A DNA stretch of 64,000 nucleotides, taken from Microbacterium sp. Leaf288. Lineage in GTDB: Bacteria > Actinomycetota > Actinomycetes > Actinomycetales > Microbacteriaceae. This document shows, piece by piece, positions 1 to 7,398 of the stretch (its first letter is position 1; each line of letters opens with the position of its first letter). The notes under the pieces were generated by a model, which was not told the origin of the DNA, made no database searches, and worked only from the letters and a program-made list of their open reading frames with translations. Where the stretch lies: assembly GCF_001422925.1 (NCBI RefSeq), contig NZ_LMNI01000011.1:754515-818514 (forward strand). The letters are read 5' to 3'. A program made the position numbers and the translations under genes.

Positions 1-665
1 TCGCCGCCCCAGTAGTCGGGGTTCGCGGCGAGGGTGACCGACTCGGTCGTCCACGAGTCGAGCACGTACGGGCCGGTGCCGACGGCCTGGCCTTCACCGG
101 TGACGGGGTCGGTGTTCGGGTCCTTGATGTCCTTCCAGATGTGCTCGGGCACGATCTGGAAGTGGAGCACGCGCGCCTGCTGCGTGTACTTCGAGCTGTT
201 GAAGTCGATGGTGACGGTGTCGCCGTCGACGGCGACGCTCTTGAGGTCGAGCGCGTTGGTGTCGTTGAGCTTGCCGTCCAGCACCTGGTTGAACGAGAAC
301 GCGATGTCGTCGGCCGTGAAGTCCTCGCCGTCGCTCCACTTCACGCCGCTGCGCGCGACGGCGGTGAGCTGCGTGTAGTCGTCGTTCCACTCCACGGACT
401 CCGCGAGCCAGGGGGTGGTTCCCAGGTCGCCGGTCGGGTTCACCAGGGCGAGCGACTCGAAGATGACCTTGCCGTAGCCGTACTTCGAGGCCGACGAGTC
501 ACCCAGATAGGGGTTGTTCGACTCCGTGGTGATGGCGCCGTCGGGCTTCGCGATGGTGAGCGCCGCTCCGGCGGAGTCGGCGTCGTTGCCACCGCCGCCC
601 GCGCAGCCGGTGAGCACCAGCGCCGCGGCGACACCGACGGCGGCGAGGGATGTTCTGAGCCTCAT
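1..665 (-). CDS. ABC transporter substrate-binding lipoprotein, family 5 (N-terminal part)
   Basis: Extracytoplasmic solute-binding protein of a peptide/nickel-type ABC importer (SBP_bac_5, DppA/OppA family). The start is the ATG at 663-665, preceded by a GGAG-like site. The first 21 residues form a lipoprotein signal ending in LVLTGC, so Cys21 should be lipidated and the protein tethered outside the membrane. Family hallmarks are readable: SNNPYLG, VKWSDGEDFTADDI, VGTGPYVLDSW and NPDYWGG. About 221 residues are present, and the C-terminal half lies before base 1. The permease and ATPase genes are probably further left. Substrate cannot be told from this part. A divergent TetR gene and a palindromic site lie upstream, suggesting local repression. 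Confidence 0.9.
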   Translation of the reverse strand, partial: MRLRTSLAAVGVAAALVLTGCAGGGGNDADSAGAALTIAKPDGAITTESNNPYLGDSSASKYGYGKVIFESLALVNPTGDLGTTPWLAESVEWNDDYTQLTAVARSGVKWSDGEDFTADDIAFSFNQVLDGKLNDTNALDLKSVAVDGDTVTIDFNSSKYTQQARVLHFQIVPEHIWKDIKDPNTDPVTGEGQAVGTGPYVLDSWTTESVTLAANPDYWGG

Positions 666-741
666 TGCTTCTCCTAGGTATGTGCACGACATCGTGTCTC
701 CCGGGGGGATTGACGACGGCGTCAGGGTGATTGCCGGATCA

Positions 742-774
742 ACTTACAATCAAGTAAGTAACTTTGCAAGTAGG
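742..774. promoter_or_regulatory. Candidate TetR operator between SBP and tetR genes
   Basis: The divergent intergenic space holds a perfect inverted repeat ACTTAC-AATCAA-GTAAGT (742-759), followed by further AAGT half-sites up to about 772. It is AT-rich against a GC-rich background and sits between the starts of the transporter lipoprotein and the TetR regulator, where an autoregulatory operator is expected. The assignment is by position and symmetry only. Confidence 0.5.
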
Positions 775-866
775 GTGTTCCGGTGCGTGCGGACAGGTCG
801 TGCGTAGACTCACAGGCGCCGGCGAAGACCTATCCGATCCGCCGACGAAGAAGGGGGCGCCGACCG

Positions 867-1541
867 ATGACGGCACAGCGTCGGCAGCCGCGTTCGCGGC
901 CCGAGACACTCGCCCGCAGGCGCGACATCCTCGACGCCGCGGTCGAGATCTTCGGCAGCAAGGGATTCGCGGGGGGCACGCTGCAGGACATCGCCGACCA
1001 GGTGGGCATGACCCACGCGGGGATCCTGCATCACTTCGGCTCGAAGGACCAACTGCTCATCGAAGTCCTCCAGCACCGCGACGAGACCGACGTGGCCGAT
1101 TTGGAGGAACAGCACATCCCCGACGGGATGCCCCTGTTCCGTCACCTCGTTCGCACGGCGTTCGTCAACGAGCATCGTGCGGGGATCGTCCAGGCGTACG
1201 CGGTGCTCTCGGCCGAGTCCGTCACCGACGACCACCCGGGCCGCGACTTCTTCGAGAAGCGCTACCGGACGCTGCGGTCCGAGGTCGCCCACGCGTTCGA
1301 AGTCGTGTGCGCCGAGCGTGGCATCACGGCCCCCGACACCATCGCGGACGCGTCGACGAGCATCCTCGCCGTCATGGACGGCCTGCAGGTGCAGTGGCTG
1401 CTCGACCCGACCGCGGTCGAGCTCGCGCGCGCGTCGGAGTTCGCCATCGAGGCGATCGTGTCGGCCGTGCTGTCGCCGACCCCGTCACCGCTTGCGGACG
1501 GGGTCGACGAACAGGCTCAGCCCAGTCGCTCGACCGTGTAG
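867..1541 (+). CDS. TetR/AcrR family transcriptional regulator
   Basis: One-component repressor with an N-terminal TetR helix-turn-helix and an all-alpha ligand domain. The DNA-binding region (residues about 15-60) reads RRRDILDAAVEIFGSKGF, then TLQDIADQVGMTHAGILHHF, which matches the family. I chose the ATG at 867 because AAGAAGGGGG lies just upstream; the frame is open back to 783, but that extension is Arg-rich and unlike the family. Length is 224 aa, usual for TetR. It is divergent from the solute-binding protein gene and probably controls it through the palindrome at 742-759. Its end overlaps the convergent serC by 25 bp. The ligand is unknown. Confidence 0.88.
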   Translation: MTAQRRQPRSRPETLARRRDILDAAVEIFGSKGFAGGTLQDIADQVGMTHAGILHHFGSKDQLLIEVLQHRDETDVADLEEQHIPDGMPLFRHLVRTAFVNEHRAGIVQAYAVLSAESVTDDHPGRDFFEKRYRTLRSEVAHAFEVVCAERGITAPDTIADASTSILAVMDGLQVQWLLDPTAVELARASEFAIEAIVSAVLSPTPSPLADGVDEQAQPSRSTV

Positions 1542-2632
1542 TCGATGCAGCGGATGAGCTGACGCACGTCGTCCGGGTCGATCGACACGAACGTCGCGAT
1601 GCGCAGCTGGTTGCGTCCGAGCTTGCGGTACGGCTCGGTGTCGACGATGCCGTTGGCGCGGAGGCTCTTCGCCACGGCCGCAGCATCCACCGACTCGTCG
1701 AAGTCGATCGTGACGACCACCGGGGAGCGGTCGGCCGCATCGGCGACGAAGGGAGTCGCGAAAGCGGATGCCTCGGCCCAGTCGTAGAGCGCCTGCGACG
1801 ACTCGCGCGTGCGGGCGTCGGCCCACTGGAGGCCGCCCGACGAGAGGATCCAGTCGAGCTGCTTGTCGAGGAGGAACAGCGTCGCGAGCGCGGGGGTGTT
1901 GAGGGTCTGGTTGAGTCGCGAGTTGTCGAGCGCGTTCTTGAGGCTCAGGAACTCGGGGATGTAGCGGCCTGACGCCGCGATGCGCTCGATGCGCTCGATC
2001 GCGGCCGGCGACACCAGAGCGAACCACAGGCCGCCGTCCGAGCCGAGGTTCTTCTGCGGGGCGAAGTAGTAGACGTCGGCCTGGTGCACCGAGAAGTCGA
2101 TGCCGCCCGCCGCGCTGGTCGCGTCGATGACGGTGAGCGCGCCCTCGTCGCCGTTCACACGCGAGATCGAGGTCGACACGCCGGTCGAGGTCTCGTTGTG
2201 CGGCCACGCATACACATCGACACCGTCGACGGCCTCCGCGACGGTGCTCGTGCCCGCGTCGACCGTGCGCACGTCGGGGGCGTCGAGCCAGGGTGTCTTC
2301 GCGGCAGCGGCGAACTTGCCGCCGAACTCGCCGAACACGAGGTTCTGGCTGCGCTTCTCGATGAGGCCGAAGGCTGCGGCATCCCAGAACGCCGTCGACC
2401 CTCCGTTGCCGAGGATGACCTCGTACCCGTGGGGCAGGCGGAACAGCTGGCTCAGCTCGGCGCGCACCTGGCCGACGAGCTCCTTGACCGGGGCCTGGCG
2501 GTGGGAGGTGCCCAAGAGCGCCGACCCGGGGCCCGCGAGCGCCTCGATGTGCGCGGGCGCGATCTTCGACGGGCCGCAGCCGAAGCGTCCGTCGGCGGGC
2601 AGGATCTCACGGGGCAGGAGGACGTGTGCCAT
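1517..2632 (-). CDS. serC: Phosphoserine aminotransferase
   Basis: PLP-dependent class V aminotransferase converting 3-phosphohydroxypyruvate and glutamate to phosphoserine in serine synthesis; it may also serve pyridoxine synthesis. Length is 371 aa, standard for the actinobacterial SerC type. Readable landmarks are RFGCGPSKI near the N-terminus, GNGGSTAFWD (phosphate/PLP contact), VIDATSAAGGI, and YYFAPQKNLGSDGG, whose Lys should carry the PLP Schiff base. The ATG at 2632 is preceded by a weak purine-rich site. It is a stand-alone gene convergent with tetR, and its 3' end overlaps that gene. Confidence 0.95.
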   Translation of the reverse strand: MAHVLLPREILPADGRFGCGPSKIAPAHIEALAGPGSALLGTSHRQAPVKELVGQVRAELSQLFRLPHGYEVILGNGGSTAFWDAAAFGLIEKRSQNLVFGEFGGKFAAAAKTPWLDAPDVRTVDAGTSTVAEAVDGVDVYAWPHNETSTGVSTSISRVNGDEGALTVIDATSAAGGIDFSVHQADVYYFAPQKNLGSDGGLWFALVSPAAIERIERIAASGRYIPEFLSLKNALDNSRLNQTLNTPALATLFLLDKQLDWILSSGGLQWADARTRESSQALYDWAEASAFATPFVADAADRSPVVVTIDFDESVDAAAVAKSLRANGIVDTEPYRKLGRNQLRIATFVSIDPDDVRQLIRCIDYTVERLG

Positions 2633-2726
2633 GCGTCGATTCTAGAGAGGCCCGCACCGCCGCCTCGCCCGCGTGACAGGTCGTGACGCTCCGGCGTGCT
2701 GGCGGCGCAGCATCCGTCCTCCTCTT

Positions 2727-2798
2727 CGACAGGTCAACCGGGCATGCGCAGGATGCGATCCGGGGATCGGCTCATGCAGAACCCCGGTTGACCTGTCG
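2727..2798. repeat. REP-like hairpin A, upstream of DUF559 gene
   Basis: Two perfect 16-bp inverted arms, CGACAGGTCAACCGGG at 2727-2742 and its complement at 2783-2798, with a GC-rich centre of 40 bp. A closely related hairpin (copy B, 3774-3845) lies on the other side of the single gene at 2901-3734. No transposase is present. It could act as a stem-loop in RNA or as a REP/MITE-type element. Confidence 0.7.
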
Positions 2799-2900
2799 AG
2801 CCTCCTCCACAGGGGAGGGGACGGATGGTGCGCACGCGAGTTGTTCTGATCGTGCCCAGTACGGCGGTGTGGAGCGTGGCGGAGCCGTGAGCATGCAGGG

Positions 2901-3734
2901 ATGGCGGATCTCATGGTGGAGCTGCACGCACGTGGCGGCGTCGCGCTCAGAGCGGCGCTCATGAAGGCAGGGGTCAGCGGCTACACGATCGAGTGCGCGA
3001 TGGCCGCGGGCCTCGTGACCAGGCCGCGGCGGGGATGGGTGGCAGTTCCGGACGCTGATCCCCACCTCATGGCGGCGGCGCGGGCGGGCGTGGTGCTCAC
3101 GTGCATCACGCGGGCGAAGCGCTTAGGGCTGTGGGTCCTCGCCGAGGACGGCCCGCACGTCGGTGCGCCACCGAGCGCGTCGAGGCTGAAGCTGCAGAAC
3201 CAGAAGGCGACCGTGCACTGGGCTCGGCCGGTCGAGCCGCGCGCGCCGGGAACGCTGGAGGACAGCATCCTGAACACGCTGCTCATTGTCGCGCGGTGTC
3301 AGCCGCATGAGAGCGCGCTCGCCGTGTGGGAGTCCGCGCTCAACCTTCAACTCGTCGACAAGGCCGAACTCGCCCGCCTGCCTTTGGCGGAATCCGTTCG
3401 AGGACTCCTTGAGGAGGCGACCCCCTTCGCGGACTCGGGGCTGGAGACGATCTTCCGCACGCGGCTGCGTTGGCTCCGGCTTCCTCTCCGATCGCAGATC
3501 TGGATTCACGGGCATCGGGCGGACTTCCTCATCGGCGACCGGCTGGTCGTGCAGATCGACGGTGGGCACCACGTCGGGATGCAGCGCGCCGAGGATGTCG
3601 CGCACGATGCCGCTCTCATGCTGCTCGGCTACCGCGTGATTCGGGTGACGTACGTGCAGGTGATCGAGCGCTGGCACGAGGTGCAGGACCTCATCATGAG
3701 GGCTGTGGCCCAGCGACTGCCTCGCGCTGATTGA
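2901..3734 (+). CDS. AbiEi-like winged-helix / DUF559 endonuclease-domain protein
   Basis: Protein of 277 aa in two parts. Residues about 1-150 resemble the N-terminal wing and middle region of actinobacterial AbiEi-type proteins (GYTIECAMAAGLVTRPRRGW). Residues about 185-275 are a DUF559/VSR-like nuclease fold: SGLETIFRTRL, then HGHRADFLIGDRLVVQIDGG, then LLGYRVIRVTYVQV, with a D...(I/V)D..H pattern typical of the family. Such single genes are common in Actinobacteria and of unknown function; they have been discussed in relation to mobile or toxin-antitoxin genes. The start is the ATG at 2901; an alternative is ATG 2913. The gene stands alone and is bracketed by two related hairpin repeats, suggesting it moved as a unit. 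Confidence 0.8.
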   Translation: MADLMVELHARGGVALRAALMKAGVSGYTIECAMAAGLVTRPRRGWVAVPDADPHLMAAARAGVVLTCITRAKRLGLWVLAEDGPHVGAPPSASRLKLQNQKATVHWARPVEPRAPGTLEDSILNTLLIVARCQPHESALAVWESALNLQLVDKAELARLPLAESVRGLLEEATPFADSGLETIFRTRLRWLRLPLRSQIWIHGHRADFLIGDRLVVQIDGGHHVGMQRAEDVAHDAALMLLGYRVIRVTYVQVIERWHEVQDLIMRAVAQRLPRAD

Positions 3735-3773
3735 TGTCGCGCGCCGCGGGCGAGGTCTCCTCCGTCTTCCCTT

Positions 3774-3845
3774 CAACAGGTCAACCGGGTCTTTGCAGGG
3801 CCATTCAGTGCCGGATGGTCCTGTGAAAGCCTGGTTGACCTGTTG
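3774..3845. repeat. REP-like hairpin B, downstream of DUF559 gene
   Basis: Inverted arms CAACAGGTCAACCGGG (3774-3789) and CCTGGTTGACCTGTTG (3830-3845), complementary except one position. The arms share the core ACAGGTCAACC/GGTTGACCTGT with hairpin A at 2727-2798, and the loops have equal length. It may also serve as transcription terminator for the DUF559 gene. Confidence 0.65.
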
Positions 3846-3866
3846 GGGCCTGGCGCACCACGGCGC

Positions 3867-3954
3867 GGGGATGGGCGCGGGCACGGGCGTGGGCACGGGC
3901 ACGGGCGTGGGCGCGGGTACGGGCACGGGCACGGGCGTGGGCGCGGGTACGGCA
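3867..3954 (+). repeat. G-rich degenerate hexamer repeat (GGGCAC / GGGCGT / GGGTAC)
   Basis: About fourteen tandem copies of a GGGNNN hexamer, including a near-exact 30-bp duplication (3881-3910 against 3911-3940). The tract lies about 130 bp upstream of the dtxR-family start. Regularly spaced GGG runs on the + strand could form G-quadruplexes. All three frames stay open through it, which creates spurious Gly/Thr-rich ORFs that I do not accept as genes. Confidence 0.8.
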
Positions 3955-4086
3955 GGAGCGGAGACGCATGCGGGCGCGAGTGCAGTGGCGCTGGGTCGAG
4001 CTGCAGCGGCAGGCGAAGGCAGGCCTCGGCGTCGGGAGCAGAGGATAGGCTGTCCTCAGCCCCTTGAGACACCTGAGGACACCGCG

Positions 4087-4788
4087 ATGACCGATCTGAT
4101 CGACACCACTGAGATGTACCTGCGCACGATCCTCGAGCTCGAGGAGGAGAACATCGTGCCGCTGCGGGCGCGCATCTCGGAGCGCCTCGGGCACTCGGGC
4201 CCGACGGTGTCGCAGACGATCGGCCGCATGGAGCGCGACGGACTCGTCGTCGTCTCCGAGGACCGCACCCTCGAGCTGACCGACGCCGGGCGGCAGAAGG
4301 CCGTCGACGTCATGCGCAAGCACCGGCTCGCCGAGCGCCTGCTGTCCGATGTCATCGGGCTGGACTGGGCCTACGTGCACGAAGAGGCCTGCCGCTGGGA
4401 GCACGTGATGAGCGAGCAGGTCGAGCGTCGCCTCGTCGAGCTGCTGGGCCACCCGACCGAGTCCCCGTACGGCAACCCGATCCCCGGTCTCGACCAGCTC
4501 GGCGACGTGCCGACCAACGGCTTCGAGCAGGGCGTCGTGGGTCTCGTGCGCCGCCTCAATGACGCCGGCGAGCCCATCACCGGCACCGTCCGCCGGCTGG
4601 CAGAGCCCGCGCAGGTCGACCCCGAACTGCTGCAGCAGCTGAAGGGCGCCGGTGTCGTGCCGGGTGCCGTCGGTGACTATCGCTACAACGAGGGCTACGT
4701 GCTCGTGCAGATGCAGGGCAGCGACGAGGGCCTGGAGCTCCCGGTCGAGATCGCGTCGCACATCTTCCTCGTCGACGACGTCCGCTGA
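4087..4788 (+). CDS. dtxR: DtxR/IdeR-family metal-dependent transcriptional repressor
   Basis: Fe(II)- or Mn(II)-sensing repressor that shuts off metal uptake genes when metal-bound. The 233-aa protein has the three expected parts: winged helix at residues 1-73 (TTEMYLRTILELEEE, then RISERLGHSGPTVSQTIGRM), dimerisation/metal domain at 74-140 (HRLAERLLSDVIGLDW, EEACRWEHVMS and HPTESPYGNPIPG, which carry the His, Glu and Cys metal ligands) and a C-terminal SH3-like domain ending FLVDDVR. I chose the ATG at 4087 because it aligns with family N-termini; the longer open frame upstream is the hexamer repeat. Iron against manganese specificity cannot be decided here. Confidence 0.93.
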   Translation: MTDLIDTTEMYLRTILELEEENIVPLRARISERLGHSGPTVSQTIGRMERDGLVVVSEDRTLELTDAGRQKAVDVMRKHRLAERLLSDVIGLDWAYVHEEACRWEHVMSEQVERRLVELLGHPTESPYGNPIPGLDQLGDVPTNGFEQGVVGLVRRLNDAGEPITGTVRRLAEPAQVDPELLQQLKGAGVVPGAVGDYRYNEGYVLVQMQGSDEGLELPVEIASHIFLVDDVR

Positions 4789-4918
4789 GGTGGGCGCAGT
4801 CCACTGAATGGGACGATCCTGACCGTCTTTCCGGGCTTCGAACGCTGCGCCACGACGCCGGATGCCGCATTCCGCGGGCGTCGATGATGCACTGTGCGGA
4901 GATTGCCAGGCGCGGAGC

Positions 4919-4947
4919 GTGACATAACCGTGACCTTCGGGTAGCCT
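4919..4947 (+). promoter_or_regulatory. Promoter with MtrA-like direct repeat upstream of M23 peptidase
   Basis: GTGAC-N6-GTGAC at 4919-4934 matches the tandem half-site layout described for the actinobacterial cell-wall response regulator MtrA (GTNAC spaced by 6). It is followed by a -10-like TAGCCT at 4942-4947. The leader from there to the start at 5102 is about 150 nt and can fold, for example GGCTCGTC at 5006-5013 with GACGAGCC at 5061-5068. Confidence 0.5.
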
Positions 4948-5101
4948 CGAAAAGTCCAACAGGCGAGAAGCCCGCCGTCCGGACCCCGCGTGGATTGCCT
5001 CACCGGCTCGTCGTCCACATGTGGTGAAGCCCGCACATCGTGCCCCGACACCGAGTGCTGACGAGCCAGGCGCCCTGGCGCAGAGGCGCCGGAGGACAAG
5101 T

Positions 5102-6019
5102 TTGGCTGAAGAGATCGAGTCGCACGCGAATGTGCCCGAGCACGCCGCGGCGGACCAGAACCGTCGTGCGCGCATTCGGAAGAACCCGGTGCGACGATCC
5201 CGCGCCGTCGCGCCTGTGAAGCCGACCGCGGCCAAGGCGCAAGCCCGCCCCGCCGCGTCGTCCAAGAAGGGGCGAGTCGTCAAGCCGCTGCGCAGCCTCG
5301 TGGTGCTGACGATGGTGGGCGGTCTCGTCGCCACGGTTGCCATCCCGGCGTTCGCCGCCGGCGCCACCGCCGTGGCAGAGGACTCCAAGACGATCCAGCA
5401 GATGGCCGTCGACAACGCGCAGACGTTCGTCGCCGCCTCCGACGCGAACGCCAGCGAGCTGTCGCGCGAGAGCTACGCGGCCACCACCGCGGAAGAGATC
5501 GAGAAGAAGAAGGCCGAAGAGGCCGCCGCCGAGCGTGCGCGCCAGGTCGCCGCCGCTGCCGCCTCGGCGGCGAAGTCGCGCGGCACCACGGTCCCCACGA
5601 ACATCGCCCTCACGTCGCCGGGCACCGGCGAGGTGCGCTGGCCCCTCCTCAACTTCACCAAGGGCCGCGGCCTCTGGGATTCGGGCTACCACCAGGGCGT
5701 CGACCTGCTCACCTCGTGCGGCACGCCGATCTACGCGGCAGCGGCGGGCGTGGTCAAGGTCTCGCAGGAGAGCTACGGCGGCTACGGCGTCGGTATCTCG
5801 ATCGACCACGTGATCGGCGGCCAGCAGGTCAACACGCTCTACGGCCACATGACGTACGGCAGCCGCCAGGTGTCGGTCGGCCAGAGCGTCTCGGCGGGCC
5901 AGCTCATCGGCCTCGTCGGCAGCACCGGCAGCTCGACCGCGTGCCACGTGCACTTCGAAGTCCACATCAACGGCTCGGTCGTCGACCCGTGGGCATGGCT
6001 GCAGGCCAACGCGGGCTGA
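5102..6019 (+). CDS. Secreted M23-family (LytM) peptidoglycan endopeptidase
   Basis: Predicted zinc endopeptidase acting on the cell wall. I place the start at TTG 5102, five bases after GGAGGA (5091-5096). The frame is open further upstream, but that part covers the leader RNA. The 305-aa product has a basic cytoplasmic stretch, a membrane/signal segment (LVVLTMVGGLVATVAIPAFA, residues about 67-86), an Ala/Glu-rich coiled linker at about 130-160, and a C-terminal peptidase domain. The domain has HQGVD (first zinc His and Asp), GYGVGISIDH, LYGHM and HVHFEVHING (HxH zinc motif), so catalytic residues look intact. The MtrA-like box upstream fits control with cell-wall turnover genes. Confidence 0.9.
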   Translation: MAEEIESHANVPEHAAADQNRRARIRKNPVRRSRAVAPVKPTAAKAQARPAASSKKGRVVKPLRSLVVLTMVGGLVATVAIPAFAAGATAVAEDSKTIQQMAVDNAQTFVAASDANASELSRESYAATTAEEIEKKKAEEAAAERARQVAAAAASAAKSRGTTVPTNIALTSPGTGEVRWPLLNFTKGRGLWDSGYHQGVDLLTSCGTPIYAAAAGVVKVSQESYGGYGVGISIDHVIGGQQVNTLYGHMTYGSRQVSVGQSVSAGQLIGLVGSTGSSTACHVHFEVHINGSVVDPWAWLQANAG

Positions 6020-6043
6020 TCACAGACCTTCTGCAATCACATC

Positions 6044-6080
6044 AGAGAACGGATGCCTCGAGCCGAGGCATCCGTTCTCT
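6044..6080 (+). terminator. Intrinsic terminator after M23 peptidase gene
   Basis: A 17-bp perfect stem (6044-6060 with 6064-6080) and a 3-nt loop, followed by TCTTCGTT. It begins 25 bp after the M23 stop codon. Confidence 0.85.
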
Positions 6081-6183
6081 TCTTCGTTACCCGACACGCC
6101 ATCAGCCGTTCAGTCGCCGCGCGCCCCGGGCGTGTCGCGGTGGGTTACCCTGGGACTCGACGCTGAGAGAGCGGAGGGAGCCG

Positions 6184-6294
6184 ATGGGCTGCACACCACG
6201 CATCCGAACCATGGATGCGCTTGGACGCCTCGTCCTTCGGCATTGCACGAGCGGATGCCGCGGCATTGCCGTGGCGCCAGGGCGCTGTCTGTAA
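6184..6294 (+). CDS. Possible 36-aa leader peptide ORF
   Basis: Short ORF starting MGCTPRIRTMD with a strong GGAGGG site at 6174-6179 before the ATG at 6184. It contains four scattered cysteines (C3, C22, C26, C35). Its TAA (6292-6294) lies in the loop of an intrinsic terminator (6281-6309) located upstream of the HNH gene. That arrangement would allow a translating ribosome to disturb the terminator. No homology is recognised, so it may be chance. Confidence 0.35.
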   Translation: MGCTPRIRTMDALGRLVLRHCTSGCRGIAVAPGRCL

Positions 6295-6309
6295 GACAGC
6301 GCCTTTTTT
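6281..6309 (+). terminator. Intrinsic terminator between short ORF and HNH gene
   Basis: GGCGCTGTC (6281-6289), loop TGTAA, GACAGCGCC (6295-6303), then six T residues (6304-6309): a textbook rho-independent terminator. The upstream transcript (about 6150-6300) contains only the 36-aa ORF, so it could end a small RNA or act as an attenuator for the HNH gene at 6385. Confidence 0.85.
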
Positions 6310-6384
6310 CATGCCCCTGCGCCCTTGATCGTCGCGCAAGTCGAATAACCGAGAAGCCGTCCCGGCCATTCGAGAGGATGATCA

Positions 6385-6882
6385 ATGCGCACTCTGGTGC
6401 TGAACGCGGGCTACGAGCCCCTCGCGGTCGTGTCGTTCAAGCGGGCGCTCGTGCTCGTGATGAACGAGAAGGCCACCGTGGTGGAACACACCGAGACCGA
6501 TCCGGTGTGGGGCACTCGACGATCGTACGAACGCCCGGCCGTGATCATCCTCACCCGCTACGTGCGGGTGCCGGGCGGTCGCCACGTGCCGGTGACCCGT
6601 CGGGGCGTGCTCCGTCGCGACAATCACCACTGCGCGTACTGCGGGAAGGCGGCGTCGACGATCGACCACGTGCTGCCGCGCTCGCGCGGCGGCGCCGATT
6701 CGTGGGAGAACCTCGTCGCGTGCTGCCTGCGCTGCAACAACATCAAGAGCGATCGCACGCCGCAGGAGATGCACTGGGAGCTGCGGTTCACGCCGCGCCC
6801 GCCCCGGGGCGGGCAGTGGACCGTGCGCGGCACCGAGCGCACCGATCCGCGGTGGGAGCCGTACCTCGCCCTCGCGGCGTGA
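6385..6882 (+). CDS. HNH endonuclease (actinobacterial conserved type)
   Basis: Small HNH nuclease of 165 aa found as a single gene in most Actinobacteria; its cellular role is not established. The N-terminus MRTLVLNAGYEPLAVVSFKR is family-typical. The HNH core is complete: CAYCGKAASTIDHVLPRSRGG supplies the first CxxC pair and the catalytic Asp-His, and NLVACCLRCNNIKSD supplies the Asn and second CxxC. The ATG at 6385 follows GAGAGGATG. An intrinsic terminator and a short ORF lie immediately upstream, so expression may be attenuated. Confidence 0.9.
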   Translation: MRTLVLNAGYEPLAVVSFKRALVLVMNEKATVVEHTETDPVWGTRRSYERPAVIILTRYVRVPGGRHVPVTRRGVLRRDNHHCAYCGKAASTIDHVLPRSRGGADSWENLVACCLRCNNIKSDRTPQEMHWELRFTPRPPRGGQWTVRGTERTDPRWEPYLALAA

Positions 6883-6894
6883 TCGCCTGCTGCG

Positions 6895-7296
6895 TCAGGA
6901 GAGCGTGAGGCCTGCGACTTCGAGGGCGAGCAGCGTCGCGGTCACGAAAGCGAGCCCGGTGTAGACGAGGTCCTCGAACCAGTCGAACAGCCCGGGTTTG
7001 CGCGCGGGCATCATCTTCGGGTTGTAGTAGAAGATCGACACCAGGATCACGAGCACGGAGAAGATGAGCCCGATCCAGGCTGCGATGGGCACGCCGACGA
7101 AGAGCAGCACGATCACGATGGCGGCGAGCACGTACAGCCACAGCCCCTGGACGAAGGCCCGCATCGAGTCGTACCGGGACGTGCCCGCTTTGGCGGTCGC
7201 CCGCCAGAACTCGTAGATCAGCGACAGCGCGAACGACACGATCAGCACCCACGCCGATACTGATTCGAGCAGGCTGGGGTGAACGGCACCGTCCAT
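6895..7296 (-). CDS. Small integral membrane protein, unknown function
   Basis: Protein of 133 aa with four predicted membrane helices, near residues 10-28 (SAWVLIVSFALSLIYEF), 50-72, 72-92 (AWIGLIFSVLVILVSIFYY) and 112-132. A conserved-looking hydrophilic stretch, YNPKMMPARKPGLFDWFEDL, joins helices 3 and 4. I do not recognise a named family. It is convergent with the HNH gene, with only 12 bp between stops, and seems monocistronic. Confidence 0.75.
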   Translation of the reverse strand: MDGAVHPSLLESVSAWVLIVSFALSLIYEFWRATAKAGTSRYDSMRAFVQGLWLYVLAAIVIVLLFVGVPIAAWIGLIFSVLVILVSIFYYNPKMMPARKPGLFDWFEDLVYTGLAFVTATLLALEVAGLTLS

Positions 7297-7398
7297 GGGC
7301 TGGGCTCCTCGCAGATCTCGTGGAGCGAGCCCACGGTCGGCCTCACGCTAGCGGGTCGGAGGCCGTGACGGGAAGATGCGTCCGTCGATGCGGGTGCG

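Noticed and set aside
4950..5100. c-di-AMP (ydaO) riboswitch before the M23 peptidase
   Set aside because: Such riboswitches often precede wall hydrolases in this phylum, but the conserved core segments I remember are not present in this leader.
3805..5415. Long minus-strand frame over dtxR and the M23 peptidase start
   Set aside because: Antisense to two recognisable genes and to the hexamer repeat; no ribosome site or domain.
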